This document shows, piece by piece, positions 25,985-37,250 of a stretch of 64,000 nt of DNA. Position 1 is the stretch's first letter, and each line of letters starts with the position of its first letter. Origin of the DNA: Desmodus rotundus. Taxonomy: Eukaryota; Chordata; Mammalia; Chiroptera; Phyllostomidae. The notes under the pieces were generated by a model. It worked only from the letters and a program-made list of their open reading frames with translations. It ran no database searches and was not told the origin of the DNA. The stretch lies in assembly GCF_022682495.2 (NCBI RefSeq), contig NC_071397.1, positions 24,567,427 to 24,631,426 on the forward strand, written 5' to 3'. The translations under genes were made by a program, and so were the position numbers.

Positions 25985-26110
25985 GTTAGATATTGAATGC
26001 ACCCCCCAACCATCCATCCATTCATAGGTTGAAGTCCTAATCTCCAGCACCTCAGACTGTGACCTTATTTGGAACTAGGGCTTGGACCGGAATGATGATA
26101 TGATCACTTA
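25985..26110 (+). repeat. MaLR-like LTR 5' fragment
   Basis: The order gatattgaatgcacccccca, attcataggttgaagtccta, ctccagcacctcagactgtg and accttatttggaactagggc follows the first 110 bases of an MLT/MST-type LTR. The rest of the LTR is absent. A possible 3' part of the same LTR class is at 42600-42840. Confidence 0.6.
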
Positions 26111-26669
26111 CATGATGTAAATTGCTACTAAATCTCTCCTTTCTAACCCCTCAGCAACGTACATAAATTGAACTTTTATCAGTTAGATGTACATTAAATG
26201 CAACTTTCCTCAAGAGGAACCTCTGAGCTACAGTTGAGGTCTGGGTGGACAGGAAACGAGGCCGTCACCTTCAGGGCTGTTGGGCACACAGCAGGGAGAA
26301 GCAGCAGCATATGGGCAGCTTACGTCTCTGCTGTGCTCCAACCCACACCTCGCTCACTCAGCCCAAGCTGATGTTGAAAAGTATTTAAACTGGTATTGCA
26401 GATATGATAAAATCGGAAACTGTCAGTGCAAGAATTGAAAAAAACTAGAGCCAAATAATGAAGTTATGACTCTAGTGGGAGGAGAGGATAGGAGATGCCC
26501 AGTAATATCACAATATTTATGCTACTATTTTTTGGTTTAATGCAAATGTACTTCTAGAGAACCGAAGCACGTGCAATTTTAGGAACATCAAAGTCCCCAT
26601 GATCAAACTAATTGTTATTTGAGGTCTTATTCTTTTTTTAGTGACCCAGGCTCTGCTCCTAAGGGCACT

Positions 26670-26687
26670 CTTTTTTTTTTTTTTTTC
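26670..26687 (-). repeat. Oligo(A) tract on the minus strand
   Basis: An uninterrupted run of about 17 T on the plus strand. It could be the tail of a retroposed sequence on the minus strand, but the DNA beside it (26690-26830) matches no gene or SINE I know. Confidence 0.5.
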
Positions 26688-28929
26688 TGAGTACTTCACA
26701 TAGGACTCAGCTATATAGTCACTTAGAGGATGACTATCTTTGGGTATAGTGGGGAGGAAGTTTCCAGGTGTATTAACCGAGCTTTCATGGGGCATAGGAG
26801 TATATCTGTTTGTTTTCACATCCTTTTTCATATACTGTCCATTTATATCAATTACTCTAACGAACCATTAGCAGAGCTCTTTATCAGCTAAGTGACTCAC
26901 TGCTAAGGCAATCTGGGCTCCGTCACAAACCTGCACGCTCAGCGAACCCAAGGCTATGACCTTCCTCTCACTGAGGATCTCTGACATCTTTGTGTATTGA
27001 TCACACACCTGGAACAGCAAACTTCTCTCTGCTTTGACAAGTGTGCTGTCCTAGCCCAAAACTGATAGTGGATGAAAGAATATCCTCCTCTCCTGTTAGC
27101 GGTGGGCAGATCTGAGGGAAAGTCTGTAGAGCTGTCTATGATTTATTAGACCATTAAAAACCACCCAAACAATGGAAATAAATAGCTCTTGTATTTCTTC
27201 CGATCTGAGGCCCCAACTTAGGGGAGCCCTGAAAACGCCTAAAAAAGCAGCTGTCGTTGACTGCACATAGATAACCATTAAAACGGTTGGCTTCCTCTAT
27301 CCCCAGACTCTCAATTATCCGAGAGCTGCCTTTGGTGTGTATAATCATTCCTAAGATGACAGGCCTTAAAAGGAAGTCTTTTCTAATAACTCCTTGTGAA
27401 TCAGACTACGGAGAATAGAGTCTGACACCAAGATATGATCTTATAAGATAAAACCACAGAGAACAGACACGGACAATCAAGGAGGAATCATCAAGATAAT
27501 GACAAATATGAGTGGTGACTGAGGCGAAAGGACCCCACGTCGACAAGAATGAAGAAACATCCCCTTTCCTCTCTGTGTTTCTTTTTAAAGGAAGAATAGA
27601 GTGCTCTTTTGTAATATGTGGGAATAAAATTAGGAGATAAGCAAAAGGGAATAAATGTTTAAAAGCTGAAGAGTGAGGGGAAGATGGATGAGAAGCAGCT
27701 TTAATCTCTTTTCTGTTTTGTCTTAAATTTAGATATTAGGGTACTACATGCATTTTCTGTTATGATATCTTAATTAAATGTTTACTTTTGTTTTTTATCC
27801 TCCAGTCTGTTTAAAGTTAAATAACTTTTTTGTGTGAATAAATTATAGGAAGTTAACTGCAAATGTACTTTTTGGTTAAGATTAACTATCAGAGTGTGCT
27901 TGTCCTTATCCACGTGTATAATGACGGAATTGAAATGAAGTGAGTTTTTAGTGTTTGTGCAGATTTTTAAAATGTTACTTGAATTATATGCAGATAAATT
28001 TAAAACCAGAGACATGGAGTCTTGGAATAAAGATGAATAAGAGATTTTGGGTAAAGTATTTAGGAAGAGGATGTGTTTAAATAACTCTTCACATGTGATT
28101 TAAGTCTTAAATTCTTTCAGACTGTTTAGAGACATTAAATGAAAGGGGATTAAAAGGCAGGAAGAGTATTTATTCCTTTGCTGTTAGTCGCTCTCTCCCC
28201 TCCTCCATAACATGATAATCATGAGCATATAGTCTCTTTTATATTAATTTATGTCCCCCTTTAAAGCTGGGCCTCCACCCTTTGTCATCTTGGGGTTTCC
28301 TGAGTCTATAGCAGCAACTTGCAAATGGGAGGTTTGATACAAATTTGTGTGTGACCTGATTTACAAAACCTAATCCTGCATTTCTTCATTCTCCTACTTG
28401 GCCTTTAGGTCTCTTCTCCTACTTCATGCTGTCTTGGAAACTTGCTAGTTTGCCAGATCCCGCGTATGGGAGGTCCTCACTGAATACTATCCAGGAAGGG
28501 GTATTAATATGGTTTTAATTCTAACATATCTCTCCATGCATATGTAGCACAGAGTACAGGGCAGTGTTTATATGGAAGTTTTTTGAGTTACATATGAGAT
28601 TAATATCATGTAGGTCACACAAAGAGTTATCTTTAATTTGATAAATATCAGTGAAATCTTAAGTGGTCCCACACTTCACAGTTAAACCTTTGTTCCTTAA
28701 GGCTTTCTAGGCTAAAGAACGTTCTCAAATAATATCTTCTGACCTTGTTAAAGACAGAACTGAACTTGAGTGAAGTAATCAATACATTTAGCTGCTACCC
28801 TGTGAGCACATGGATATACGGAAGTGGAGATACAAAAGAAGGATGTGAGATTATTCTTCTCTATGAGAAAGTTAAATGTAATCTGGGGAAATAAATCATA
28901 AAGAAATTAAAGAGTCAGAAAACAGCAGC

Positions 28930-30905
28930 TTTCTGGTTGGCAAGATAGCAGAATAAGAAGCTCCAGATATTCCTTCCTTTTCCCATGGTGACACTGATTC
29001 AACAATACACAGAGAGACTCTTAGTGAGAAATGTGTGGATTCCACTGAGAGGCACTTGCACCTTAGGCGACTGTGAAAGCAGCTGTATGAAGGCCAACAG
29101 GAAAATGCGTGGTGCTCACTCATCATAGCCCTCCTCCAGGTTCAGTGGGGCATGATTGAGAGAAAACTGCCAGTTTCCAGGTTCTATTTGGGGGAAATAG
29201 AAAACTGAAACATACATTCTTTGTGTAGACTTTTCAGGGACGAGGTGCTGTGTTATCTGAATCTCACTGCTGATGAGCAAGGGTGCCAGGTTGGGACCAT
29301 TGAGAAAGGTGAATGCTCAGATTAGCGTGTATTCACTCAGCATAGTTTCTCTCCCCACCACAGGGGGAGAGAGTAGGCAACCCCCCTCCTGAACTTCTGA
29401 CTTCTCCCTTGGGATGGAGACAGCTGGAACATGCATCCAAAATTGCAGCTTTTCAGGGGGCAGCCTGAGGAATGGGTTTCTGTCTCCTCTGTCTTGGAGT
29501 AGTGACAGGACCTGATGGATGAGAGATTGCTAAAAACAAAGGAGAACCAGACAGCGTCCTGCTGCTCCTGAGGACCCGTGATGCAAAACACAGAAACTGA
29601 TTCAGTGTGGTGGCTTCTTCCTGGGGCTGGGGCGGGGGCGGGCAGAGGACAGTAGGGCGTGTTTCTAATATTTTGGATTTTCAGGGGTTTTCCTGAGAGA
29701 CTGGCTCTTAGTTTGCCTGTCTTAGAGCTCCAATGAGACCCAGCATAGTCTACACACCTGGGGGACGCTGAGAACAGAAGAAAACTGGGCAGCTTGTGGC
29801 AGTTCCAGAGAAGCTGCTGTACTGTAGATGGACAGCAGAGGAAGCAAAGACTATAAGCATTCCAAAGAGACACTGGTAAATTCTTATAGAACAGGATTTT
29901 CACACACAAGTCAGAGAATACACACCCATAGAAAAGGTTTAAGAGTAGAATAAATTTAAAAAAAAAGAAAGAAAAGGTTTGAAAGGGTCTCAGAATCTGG
30001 CTAAGCTAATTAGTGTAGCTTCTTCCCTATACAAAGCCATTCCATAAAGACTAGGAGAGCTGCCTGTTTTTTCAAATGTGCGGATCCTATCACAAAGTGA
30101 CAAGGCACAGGAAGAATCAGGAAAACATAGCCCAAGCAAAGGAACAAAATAAATCTCCAGAAACCAGCCCCAAAGAAATGGAGGTAGATGAATGACCTGA
30201 CAACAAATTCAAAATAGCTGTCATGAAGCAGCTCAATGAGGTCAGAAAAATGAATCATGAAGAAAATGAGAAAATAAACAGAGATATAGAAAATATAAAA
30301 ACCAAGCAGAAATTTTGGAGCATAAGATAGAAAATTGAATTAAAAAAATTCATTAGAAGATTCAACAGAAAACTTGATGAAGCAGTAAAAGGAAGCACCA
30401 AACTCGAAGACAGGTACTTTTTTTTTTTTTCCAATTTTTAAATTATTTTATTGTTGTTCAATTACTGTTGTCTGCATTTTCTCCCCACCCCAGCCACACC
30501 TACCTCCCTCCCCTGCTTCCATCCTCCCCCTTCGTTTTGTCCATGTGTCCTTTATAGAAGTTCCTGAAAACCCTTCTCCCCACTATCCCTTCCCCACTCC
30601 CCTTGAAGACATGTCCTTTTAAATGATCCAGTTAAAGAAGCAAAAGGAAAAAAAAAGATTAAAAAAGGAGTAACCATAACCTAAGTGATTTGTGATACAT
30701 CATCAAATGGACCAATATATGCATTATGATAGTCCAGAGGTATAAAGAAAGAGGCAGAAGGAGGAAGAAATCTTATTTGATGATATAATGGCCCAAAACT
30801 TTCCAAGTCTGTGAGAGAAAATGGACATTCAGATTCAAGACCCAAAGCACTAAAACAAGAATGAATATAAAGAGGTCTATACCGAGACACATTGTAATCT
30901 ATTTA
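28930..30905 (+). mobile_element. L1 5' UTR and ORF1 segment, split by a younger L1 tail
   Basis: It starts with a degraded ttggcaagatagcagaataa L1 5' end. A G+C-rich 5' UTR follows (29100-29880). L1 ORF1 wording then runs from about 30130: aatctccagaaaccagcccc, aaagaaatggaggtagatga, agctgtcatgaagcagctca, atgaggtcagaaaaatgaat and aaactcgaagacaggt. After the insertion at 30421-30604 the ORF1 text resumes (aaatgatccagttaaagaag, then ggcccaaaactttccaagtc and accgagacacattgtaatct) and ends near 30905. Stops and indels make ORF1 unreadable. ORF2 and the 3' end are missing, so it is a 3'-truncated remnant or another HAL1-like copy. Confidence 0.7.
30406..30620 (-). mobile_element. 5'-truncated L1 3' end inserted into L1 ORF1, with target-site duplication
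   Basis: A T-run begins at 30421, so the element is on the minus strand with its A-tail at the left. Then come attgttgttcaattactgtt, cattttctccccaccccagc and gtccatgtgtcctttataga, the bat-type L1 3' UTR in reverse. The flanks repeat: gaagacaggtactttt at 30406-30421 and gaagacatgtcctttt at 30605-30620 agree at 14 of 16 positions and both continue the host ORF1 text. This is a target-primed insertion of about 180 bases into an already dead L1. Confidence 0.85.
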
Positions 30906-31894
30906 AAAATCTCTATTACAATGAGCAGAGTCGGGGGTAGAGATTTTTTTTAATAGTTTGTGTTAAAGTTTATGACTTAAAATGAAGTGGCTTCAGCTCA
31001 CAAAATTCTCAGTACTTAAATCTTTATTCCACAAATTTCCACTAGCCTCTCATTGTAACAGCAGAGGAAAAGGGAGTAGCGAAATGTGTACTCACAGCAA
31101 ACAAATGGAGTCTGGTTCCAGGAGGCTGTGACAAACCGTAACTCTAGGATGGGGGTCTGGTCTGTGAGATCTGGTGCCAGGCAGCCTCCACAAGGGGGAT
31201 TAAAATGAGCTTTGGGGTTACCTCACTTTAGAAGGCATCAGTGATTTGCTGAGACTTCAGAGCACTTAGTTTGGGATGAACACAAGAAGGCAGGGCATTG
31301 TAAAAAAACTTCACAGAACTTAATCATGTTGTCTCTTTACCACCTTAAAACTACCCAAATTCTTTTCAATTTGAATCATAAATTCTATTCCCATGTGTTG
31401 GTCTTTGTGTCTACATGCAGATTACCTGGGACATTCTGACCAGTGTTTCATTCAGTCACCCTAAAGTGTGAGGAGATTGATTTGTCACGAGGGCTACAGA
31501 CATGATATATTTATCATTTTTGACAACAAAAGGGTATTTATTGAGCATTTGTTGAATTCTGTGGGTCAAATACGTGGTCCATTGATGACTCTGATAATAG
31601 TATATCGTGTGTTATTTATAATAAAATATGAAGCTTTTAATATAAAAATGGATAACTAAAATCACACTGAATACTTTACATTGGATTTTTTATACACAAC
31701 GATCAGTGTTTTACATATTACCCACCATTTGAATACTCTATGTCATGAATCTAAAAATTTGTCCATCTTGGGCTGTAGCATGACTTTTAAAACATGAAAA
31801 CCAATTTTATTTCTATTGAACAATCTACCCAACAGTTTTGAATCTGGGGCAGCAGCAAATGGAGAAGAGTTAATTAAGTGTGTTATAAAGGATC

Positions 31895-32090
31895 ACAGCA
31901 GTGTTGGGGATCAGAAAACCTGGGATCAAGTTCTGTCCCTCTCATTATGAAATTTTGGACAACTGTTACTCATTTTCCTCAGATTTATATAAGGGATAAT
32001 CATTACTTTGTAGGGTTCTTGTGAGTATCAGATGAGATAACATATGACCATATTTGGAAAATGTAATGTGCTTATGAAAACATTAGATGT
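31895..32090 (+). repeat. MIR SINE
   Basis: The blocks agaaaacctgggatcaagtt, ctgttactcattttcctcag, tagggttcttgtgagtatca and gatgagataacatatgacca follow the MIR core in order. Confidence 0.75.
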
Positions 32091-32514
32091 TCTTATGTGC
32101 TTCTTTTAGACGCCTGCATTACTGAACAAGAGACTAGGTAGAAAAATGGAAATAAAATAAAATTTCCAATTCATTAGGGCACTACACACTGCAAGCATTA
32201 ATGTGTGCCAAAATTAGCACTTTGGAGCTCTAATTATACTGATTAACTCTCCACGATGATCAAATGAACCGGGAATTCTTCATCTTCAGTATATTGCTAC
32301 AAAGTCATACTAAGAAGCACGTAACCAACCACATCATTAAAATGAAAAGAATTCAGCAAATTGTCCTCTAGTGAGACAGACATTCTCTCTTCTTTCAATT
32401 TAGCTTCATTGAAGTTTCTAAGGAAAATATCTTGGCCAACATAAATCTGGAAAACTGAGAATGGACTTTTTAACAGCACAGTATAAGCACTACCATGTCC
32501 TATAAAGTATAAGT

Positions 32515-32665
32515 TTTTCCTGTATGGATGACCCACGGACATGGACAACAGTGTGGGGATGGACTGCGGGAGTGGGGCATGGGATGGGTGGAACAGGGCA
32601 AAGGGGGGAAAATTGGGACCACTGTAATGGAATAACAATAACAAATGATTTAATAAAAAATGTAA
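32515..32665 (+). mobile_element. Short L1 3' end, bat type
   Basis: The text acatggacaacagtgtgggg, ggcaaaggggggaaaattgg, gaccactgtaatggaataac and an A-rich end with aataaaaaatg is the very 3' end of a bat L1 UTR. It is about 150 bases long and looks younger than most repeats nearby. Confidence 0.7.
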
Positions 32666-32994
32666 CTTTTTAAAGCACTGTTTTGTATCTTGCTAATTTT
32701 CCCCGTTCCTGAGCTTTTTCTTAAATCAAGCATAATGTATCATATGCCAAGTTTGAGAAGAAAAATCAATTTCATGCTAAATTTAATAAAACTTTTATAC
32801 TGACAGGCAACATTAAATATATTTAATTAAACCTAACATATCAGAGATGAATATTCTGGTGTTTTGTTGGGAGATTTCACAAGGGATTGCTCAATAAAAA
32901 CTATGATTAATACAATAAATTAAAAATAAATACTTAATTTTAAGTATCAAGGGCACATTTAGTAATGTTTGAAACTGGAGGTATGTGTACCTAC

Positions 32995-33103
32995 CTGAGA
33001 GGCCTGCAATATTTTCAAGTCTTTCTTCTGTAGTGGAGGTTTTCCATCTGCAGTCATTTCAATCATACAAGCAACCCCAGCGCTGCCAGCAGGCGTTGTG
33101 AAG
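32995..33103 (-). CDS. EYS: EYS coding exon: laminin-G domain 1, late strands (partial gene)
   Basis: This internal exon of 109 bases is read on the minus strand. It starts after an acceptor (pyrimidine run, then tttctag at 33110-33104) and ends in CTCAG before a strong donor, GTAGGTAC. Only one of the three frames is open. That frame takes one base to finish the previous codon and then encodes 36 residues, so the upstream intron is phase 2 and the downstream one phase 0. The peptide contains ACMIEMTADGKP and ends in KILQASQ. This is the pattern of late laminin-G strands, where a hydrophobic strand leads to a DGKP turn and then to an 'ASQ' edge strand. EYS is a secreted, EGF- and LamG-rich protein of the photoreceptor matrix; its loss causes retinitis pigmentosa in people. 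The gene name rests mainly on the partner exon at 25390-25610. The first part of this LamG domain should lie upstream (higher coordinates) and was not found. Confidence 0.8.
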
Positions 33104-34999
33104 CTAGAAATAAAAAAAGAAGAGGCCACTAATGTATGTGTTATTGCCAGGAACGGGCTAGCTTCACACATGGGTGGTAAGAACTGCTTCAATGAGAGAG
33201 GTGCTTCTGGATCACAATAATCCTGAAATATGGCCGCAACCAAGTGTGAACATTTTAGCACAGATAAAAGATATATTTCTTTTGAACGCTGCATTTTATT
33301 CTCCTTGTCTCCTCCTGTCTTTAAATCAGGACTTGAAATGCTTTCAGAAAGTTAAACTCCCACAAAACAAAAGGAACTTTATGTGTTTAAGTAGGTGTTG
33401 ATAAATTTTAAGTGCTAACTGTGGTTGACATATGGTCTCACTCATGTAGGAGATTGTTGGACAAGTAACATCAATGCTAAATGACGCTGAACTCCCTAGG
33501 TAGAAATTTCCCTCCCTTGCCTACAGGGGAAATAGAAATGGAATAAGAAATGAAAGGCTGCATACCCCAGGGCAGTGAGATTACACTGTGATACAGTTAT
33601 CAGAACTCAGAAAGCATGCTGCTAATGTACTGGCTGGTAGTACTGCATTTCAGAGATAAAGAAAAGCGTAAGGTTAAGGGAATTTGTAGAATGAATAGCA
33701 GCAATGGTCAATACATAATTGAAAATTTATCAGAGTTATAGGGTGATGCAATCAGATGAAAAGGTACACATATTAAAGTACTTGGCATATTTTTTTAAAT
33801 AGAATTTAAAAAGATAACTCAAATGATATTATCCTGTCACTTGACATATGTAGTAATATAACTTGCACTGTTATGAAGCCTACTTCATAGAGATATTAGG
33901 AAACACATTTACTAATATTAACAGTGGCAACCTCTGCATACTGAATGTGTGAATGATTTTAATGCTCATGCTTATTTGTATTTTCTAAATTTCTGACTAT
34001 GAACACACCTATTTTTAATCTTTAATTTTAACTAACTGCCCTAAATTTGTCCAGCATGGTGAAAGTTCCCAGGACCTGGGACATTTTATGCTTAAATTGA
34101 GGAAGTTCCAGGCAAACAAGATCAGTTGGTAAGTCTACTTTTCAAATAAAAAGTCACTTGTATTAGACACTCATTGGTTAAATCATTTACCAATCCTTTT
34201 TCTTAAAATTAACTTTGGAGACTGAGTGGAATGGAAAAACAAAGTGGAACACCCTTCTCCCCCTCCCCCAACCCCCTGAAAAGAGACAACTGTCTGCAGA
34301 TTTTCTTCCTTCTTACCGAGAAATACAAAGCTGATACACAAATCTGATCTGGTCCTGGCAATACATCTTTCCACTACTTTTTGGGCTCCACTGTAGTTTA
34401 CCAAGGTCGCTTCTAATTCTGATCCCATCACTGTTGAAAATTCTAGAAATGACTTCTAGAGTATCCCGTTTATGTGAACTGTATGTGGTAAGGGTGTACG
34501 AAGCACAGTTACCCTCCTAGTTGACATGGGCAGGGAAACCTGTATGGTGCTTTACACTGGACATGGAGGGAATGCACAAGTCCTCATTCAGAAATAAGAT
34601 CTCTTTGTTTCACTCAGAGCCTATTAAAAATCTAACCCTGAATGCAGATCTACAAAAGGAAGCCCTGCTACTCTTTTGTTTGCTGCTACTTTCTGCCTTT
34701 TTTCCATGACTTTCCCACTAAATGGTTGTTTCTATTGTTTGCTTAGTCTATTTTAGAAATTGGTACTCTATCCCACCAGAGATTTTTCCCACATGTAGAT
34801 TCTTATCACGTTCATTTTTATGTCTCATATTTGCTTATAGAGCAAATTATGTCATAAGAAACAAAAAAATGCTCTATAAACAAATTAGATATTATGCTAC
34901 ATAAATCATTTGAGGAAAAACCTAAGTGCATATCCCTTATGTCTCTCAAGTATTGCTGAGGCCAGCTGAATCTAATGATTTAAAGACTCAAGGATCATA

Positions 35000-35165
35000 T
35001 TTTGAGATAATCCATTGACTGGCTGAGTGATCGTAGACAAACCACTTAACCTTTCTTCCCTGAAGTGTGATTATCCACAAAAGGGAGATAATCATTCTTA
35101 GCTCATAAATGGTTAGTGAGAATCACGTTATTTAATGTACATAAATCATTCAGTGCTAATATTAA
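35000..35165 (+). repeat. MIR SINE
   Basis: The blocks ggctgagtgatcgtagacaa, accacttaacctttcttccc, aaaagggagataatcattct and gttagtgagaatcacgttat are a degraded but ordered MIR core. Confidence 0.7.
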
Positions 35166-35380
35166 AATCCAAAGTTAAAGCAATTATTTGCTGACTAGAC
35201 AGGGATCTCTAAAGAGATTTCTATGAAAATAAATTATACAGGCAAGTTGAAGTATTCATCTACTGCTACTAACATTGCTTGTAATAGAATTCAAAATTAA
35301 ATACTCAGGTTTTATTATTTAAAAAATTAAAATTTGATGAAACAGACATAATTTTCAGTGTCCTTAACATTCTCATTCAT

Positions 35381-35420
35381 TATAGTCTTTAGGTATAGAT
35401 TTATAGTCTTTAGGTATGCT
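35381..35420. repeat. Short tandem duplication (about 22-bp period)
   Basis: The word tatagtctttaggtat occurs twice in succession. A slippage product. Confidence 0.8.
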
Positions 35421-35929
35421 AAACAATTTGGTAGAAACATTCACATTCAGAAGAGACACTTTATATAACATTTTTGGAAGATCCTGCTCAAATTGGAAGT
35501 TTAGATATCCGAAAGCAAGGAAGGAGTTGTAAAAGTGTAAGCAATGGAGAGTGAGTTGGTGAACTAAATCAAGTACTTTTATATAATTGAATGTTACCCA
35601 GCTTTTCAATAGGGATTGCAGAATAATAATTAATGGAATGGAAAGATATTTGTATAAACTATAAAAAAGATAAAGACACTTTAGATGATGTATCATTTTT
35701 ATAAAAATATGCATAGAAATTATACCAGAACTACTTTAACTAATATTACCAGTGGCCATGTTTTCATATGAATGAGAATGATTTTTAATTTGTCTTTTTT
35801 TATTATTTGCATTTTCTAAATTTTTTTTAAATTTAAAAAAATGTTTATGCATTTTCTAAATTTTGAGGTTGAAATATATTTTAAATTTCACCTCTTAAAA
35901 CAAATAATTTTTATAAAAAAATCAAAACA

Positions 35930-35996
35930 TCAAAATAAAAAAAAATCAAAAAAAATAAAAAAAATCAAAATAAAAAAATCAAAACAAGGGTTAAAT
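35930..35996. repeat. A-rich (aaaatc)n-like simple repeat
   Basis: Runs of five to eight A are separated by tc, giving repeated aaaaatcaaaa words. Low complexity; any protein frame here is an artefact of the lysine codons. Confidence 0.85.
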
Positions 35997-36219
35997 AATT
36001 CAATAACATTTTCCTGTTTGCCTGAGCTCCCTGCTTTCCTTCCAGGCACACCTCCCCATCAGCCTCCCTGTGAACCCATCTCCACTGGTTCTTGTGATGA
36101 GAATTTGTGGATAGCAAACTCACAGTCATATAACTCCCCAGACAACAGTTTAACGATGTACACAATTTTACATGTTTTTTTTCTTTTAGAACTTTAAACA
36201 GAGTATGTGATTATTTTCT

Positions 36220-37250
36220 GCAATCTGTTGCTGATATGAGGTCATTATCTGTTCCATTTAAAGGCTGTTCTTTTGTTCCTTTAATTTTTCCTTCTACAGC
36301 TTTAAGATCATCTTTTTATCTGTGATGATGAGTCTAGGTGTGGATCAGTCATTATTCATTCTTTTTAATTAATACTCTGAGTGTACTTTTGATCTCAATA
36401 GTTATATATTCATTTAATTTTGGAAAATTCTCACCTGAATCACCTCAAATGTTTTTTTTTCTGACCGTGTCTGAAATCTCTTTTTTTTAAATAGTTTTTC
36501 TAGAACTTATATTAGACATTTTTAGGAATCCTTTTAAGTTGTTGTCTAAACTTCTTAACTTTGCTTCCATTAAAAAAAATATTCTCTTCATTTCTTTATC
36601 CTGTGTTTTTCCTGGGTACTGTTTTCCCCACTCAACAATCTCCAGGACCATCTATTCTATCTAAAGCATTTTAAATGTTAATGAATATGTTTTTATCCCC
36701 AATATTCTGAATCCTTTGCGTATTTTTGGTGTTCATGTAATTTGCTTTTATAATTTCTCCTTTAGAATAAATGTTGTTCTTTCATTTATGCTTCATAGCA
36801 TCCTAAAAATACTTATTTTAGTTTTTGTCAGGCTTTTCCATAAAAATGATTTTATTAGAGTGATTCACGTTTCATTTGATGACTTGCTTGGTTCATTTCT
36901 CAGTCTTGCCATGTGTTCTGATATCGCGCTGTGCAGCCTCATTTTGAGAGGGAAGTAAGTGTCTTTGTTTTTCTCTCTTCTCCCCACTCACGGGAACCTC
37001 CTCCTGCGATGTGCTGCACTCAGCGCTGCCTGCCTCGCCAGGACCCTGCCTGCTCCTCCGATCTCATTTTGATCAGCACCTAAACCGGAGTCTTGGATAA
37101 TGGCTATTTGGTAGTTCTGTCTTATGGTGATATTAAAAGTACTCACAGGTTCATTCACAGAGCTAAAAATGATTGCTGGGTGCGTTTCTGCTCATGACAC
37201 CTTGTCTGTACTCAGTTTTCTTCCTGTGCTGACAGCTTGCTAAAAGTCAG
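36220..37250. repeat. Possible ancient L1-like segment
   Basis: This T-rich stretch has wording such as ttttggaaaattctcacctg, catttctttatcctgtgttt and atagcatcctaaaaatactt that resembles an old L1 or HAL1 text in reverse. It ends in a short G+C-rich part (36985-37080). The match is loose, and I give it only because the stretch is long and otherwise unexplained. Confidence 0.3.

Larger units (their letters stand above)
25611..32994 (-). other. Complete EYS intron, phase 0, about 7.4 kb
   Basis: The bounds are the donor at 32994 (GTAGGTAC on the minus strand) and the acceptor at 25611. The phase agrees on both sides. On the plus strand it holds a MaLR-like LTR start (about 25985-26110), an A-tract at about 26670-26687 (T on the plus strand), a CpG-retaining non-repeat block (27090-27550), an L1 5'/ORF1 segment (28930-30905) with an L1 tail inserted in it, a MIR (31895-32090) and a young L1 3' end (32515-32665). 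The stretches 27550-28900 and 30910-31890 show nothing I recognise apart from AT-rich sequence. Confidence 0.75.

Noticed and set aside
26517..26831. 104-codon minus-strand frame with a lysine run, perhaps a retrocopy
   Set aside because: The lysine run is the oligo(A) tract. No parent gene was recognised on either side.
32297..32644. 115-codon minus-strand frame
   Set aside because: Half of it is antisense to the L1 3' end at 32515-32665, and the rest has no domain or splice borders.
35841..36197. 118-codon plus-strand frame
   Set aside because: Its lysine-rich part is the (aaaatc)n simple repeat.
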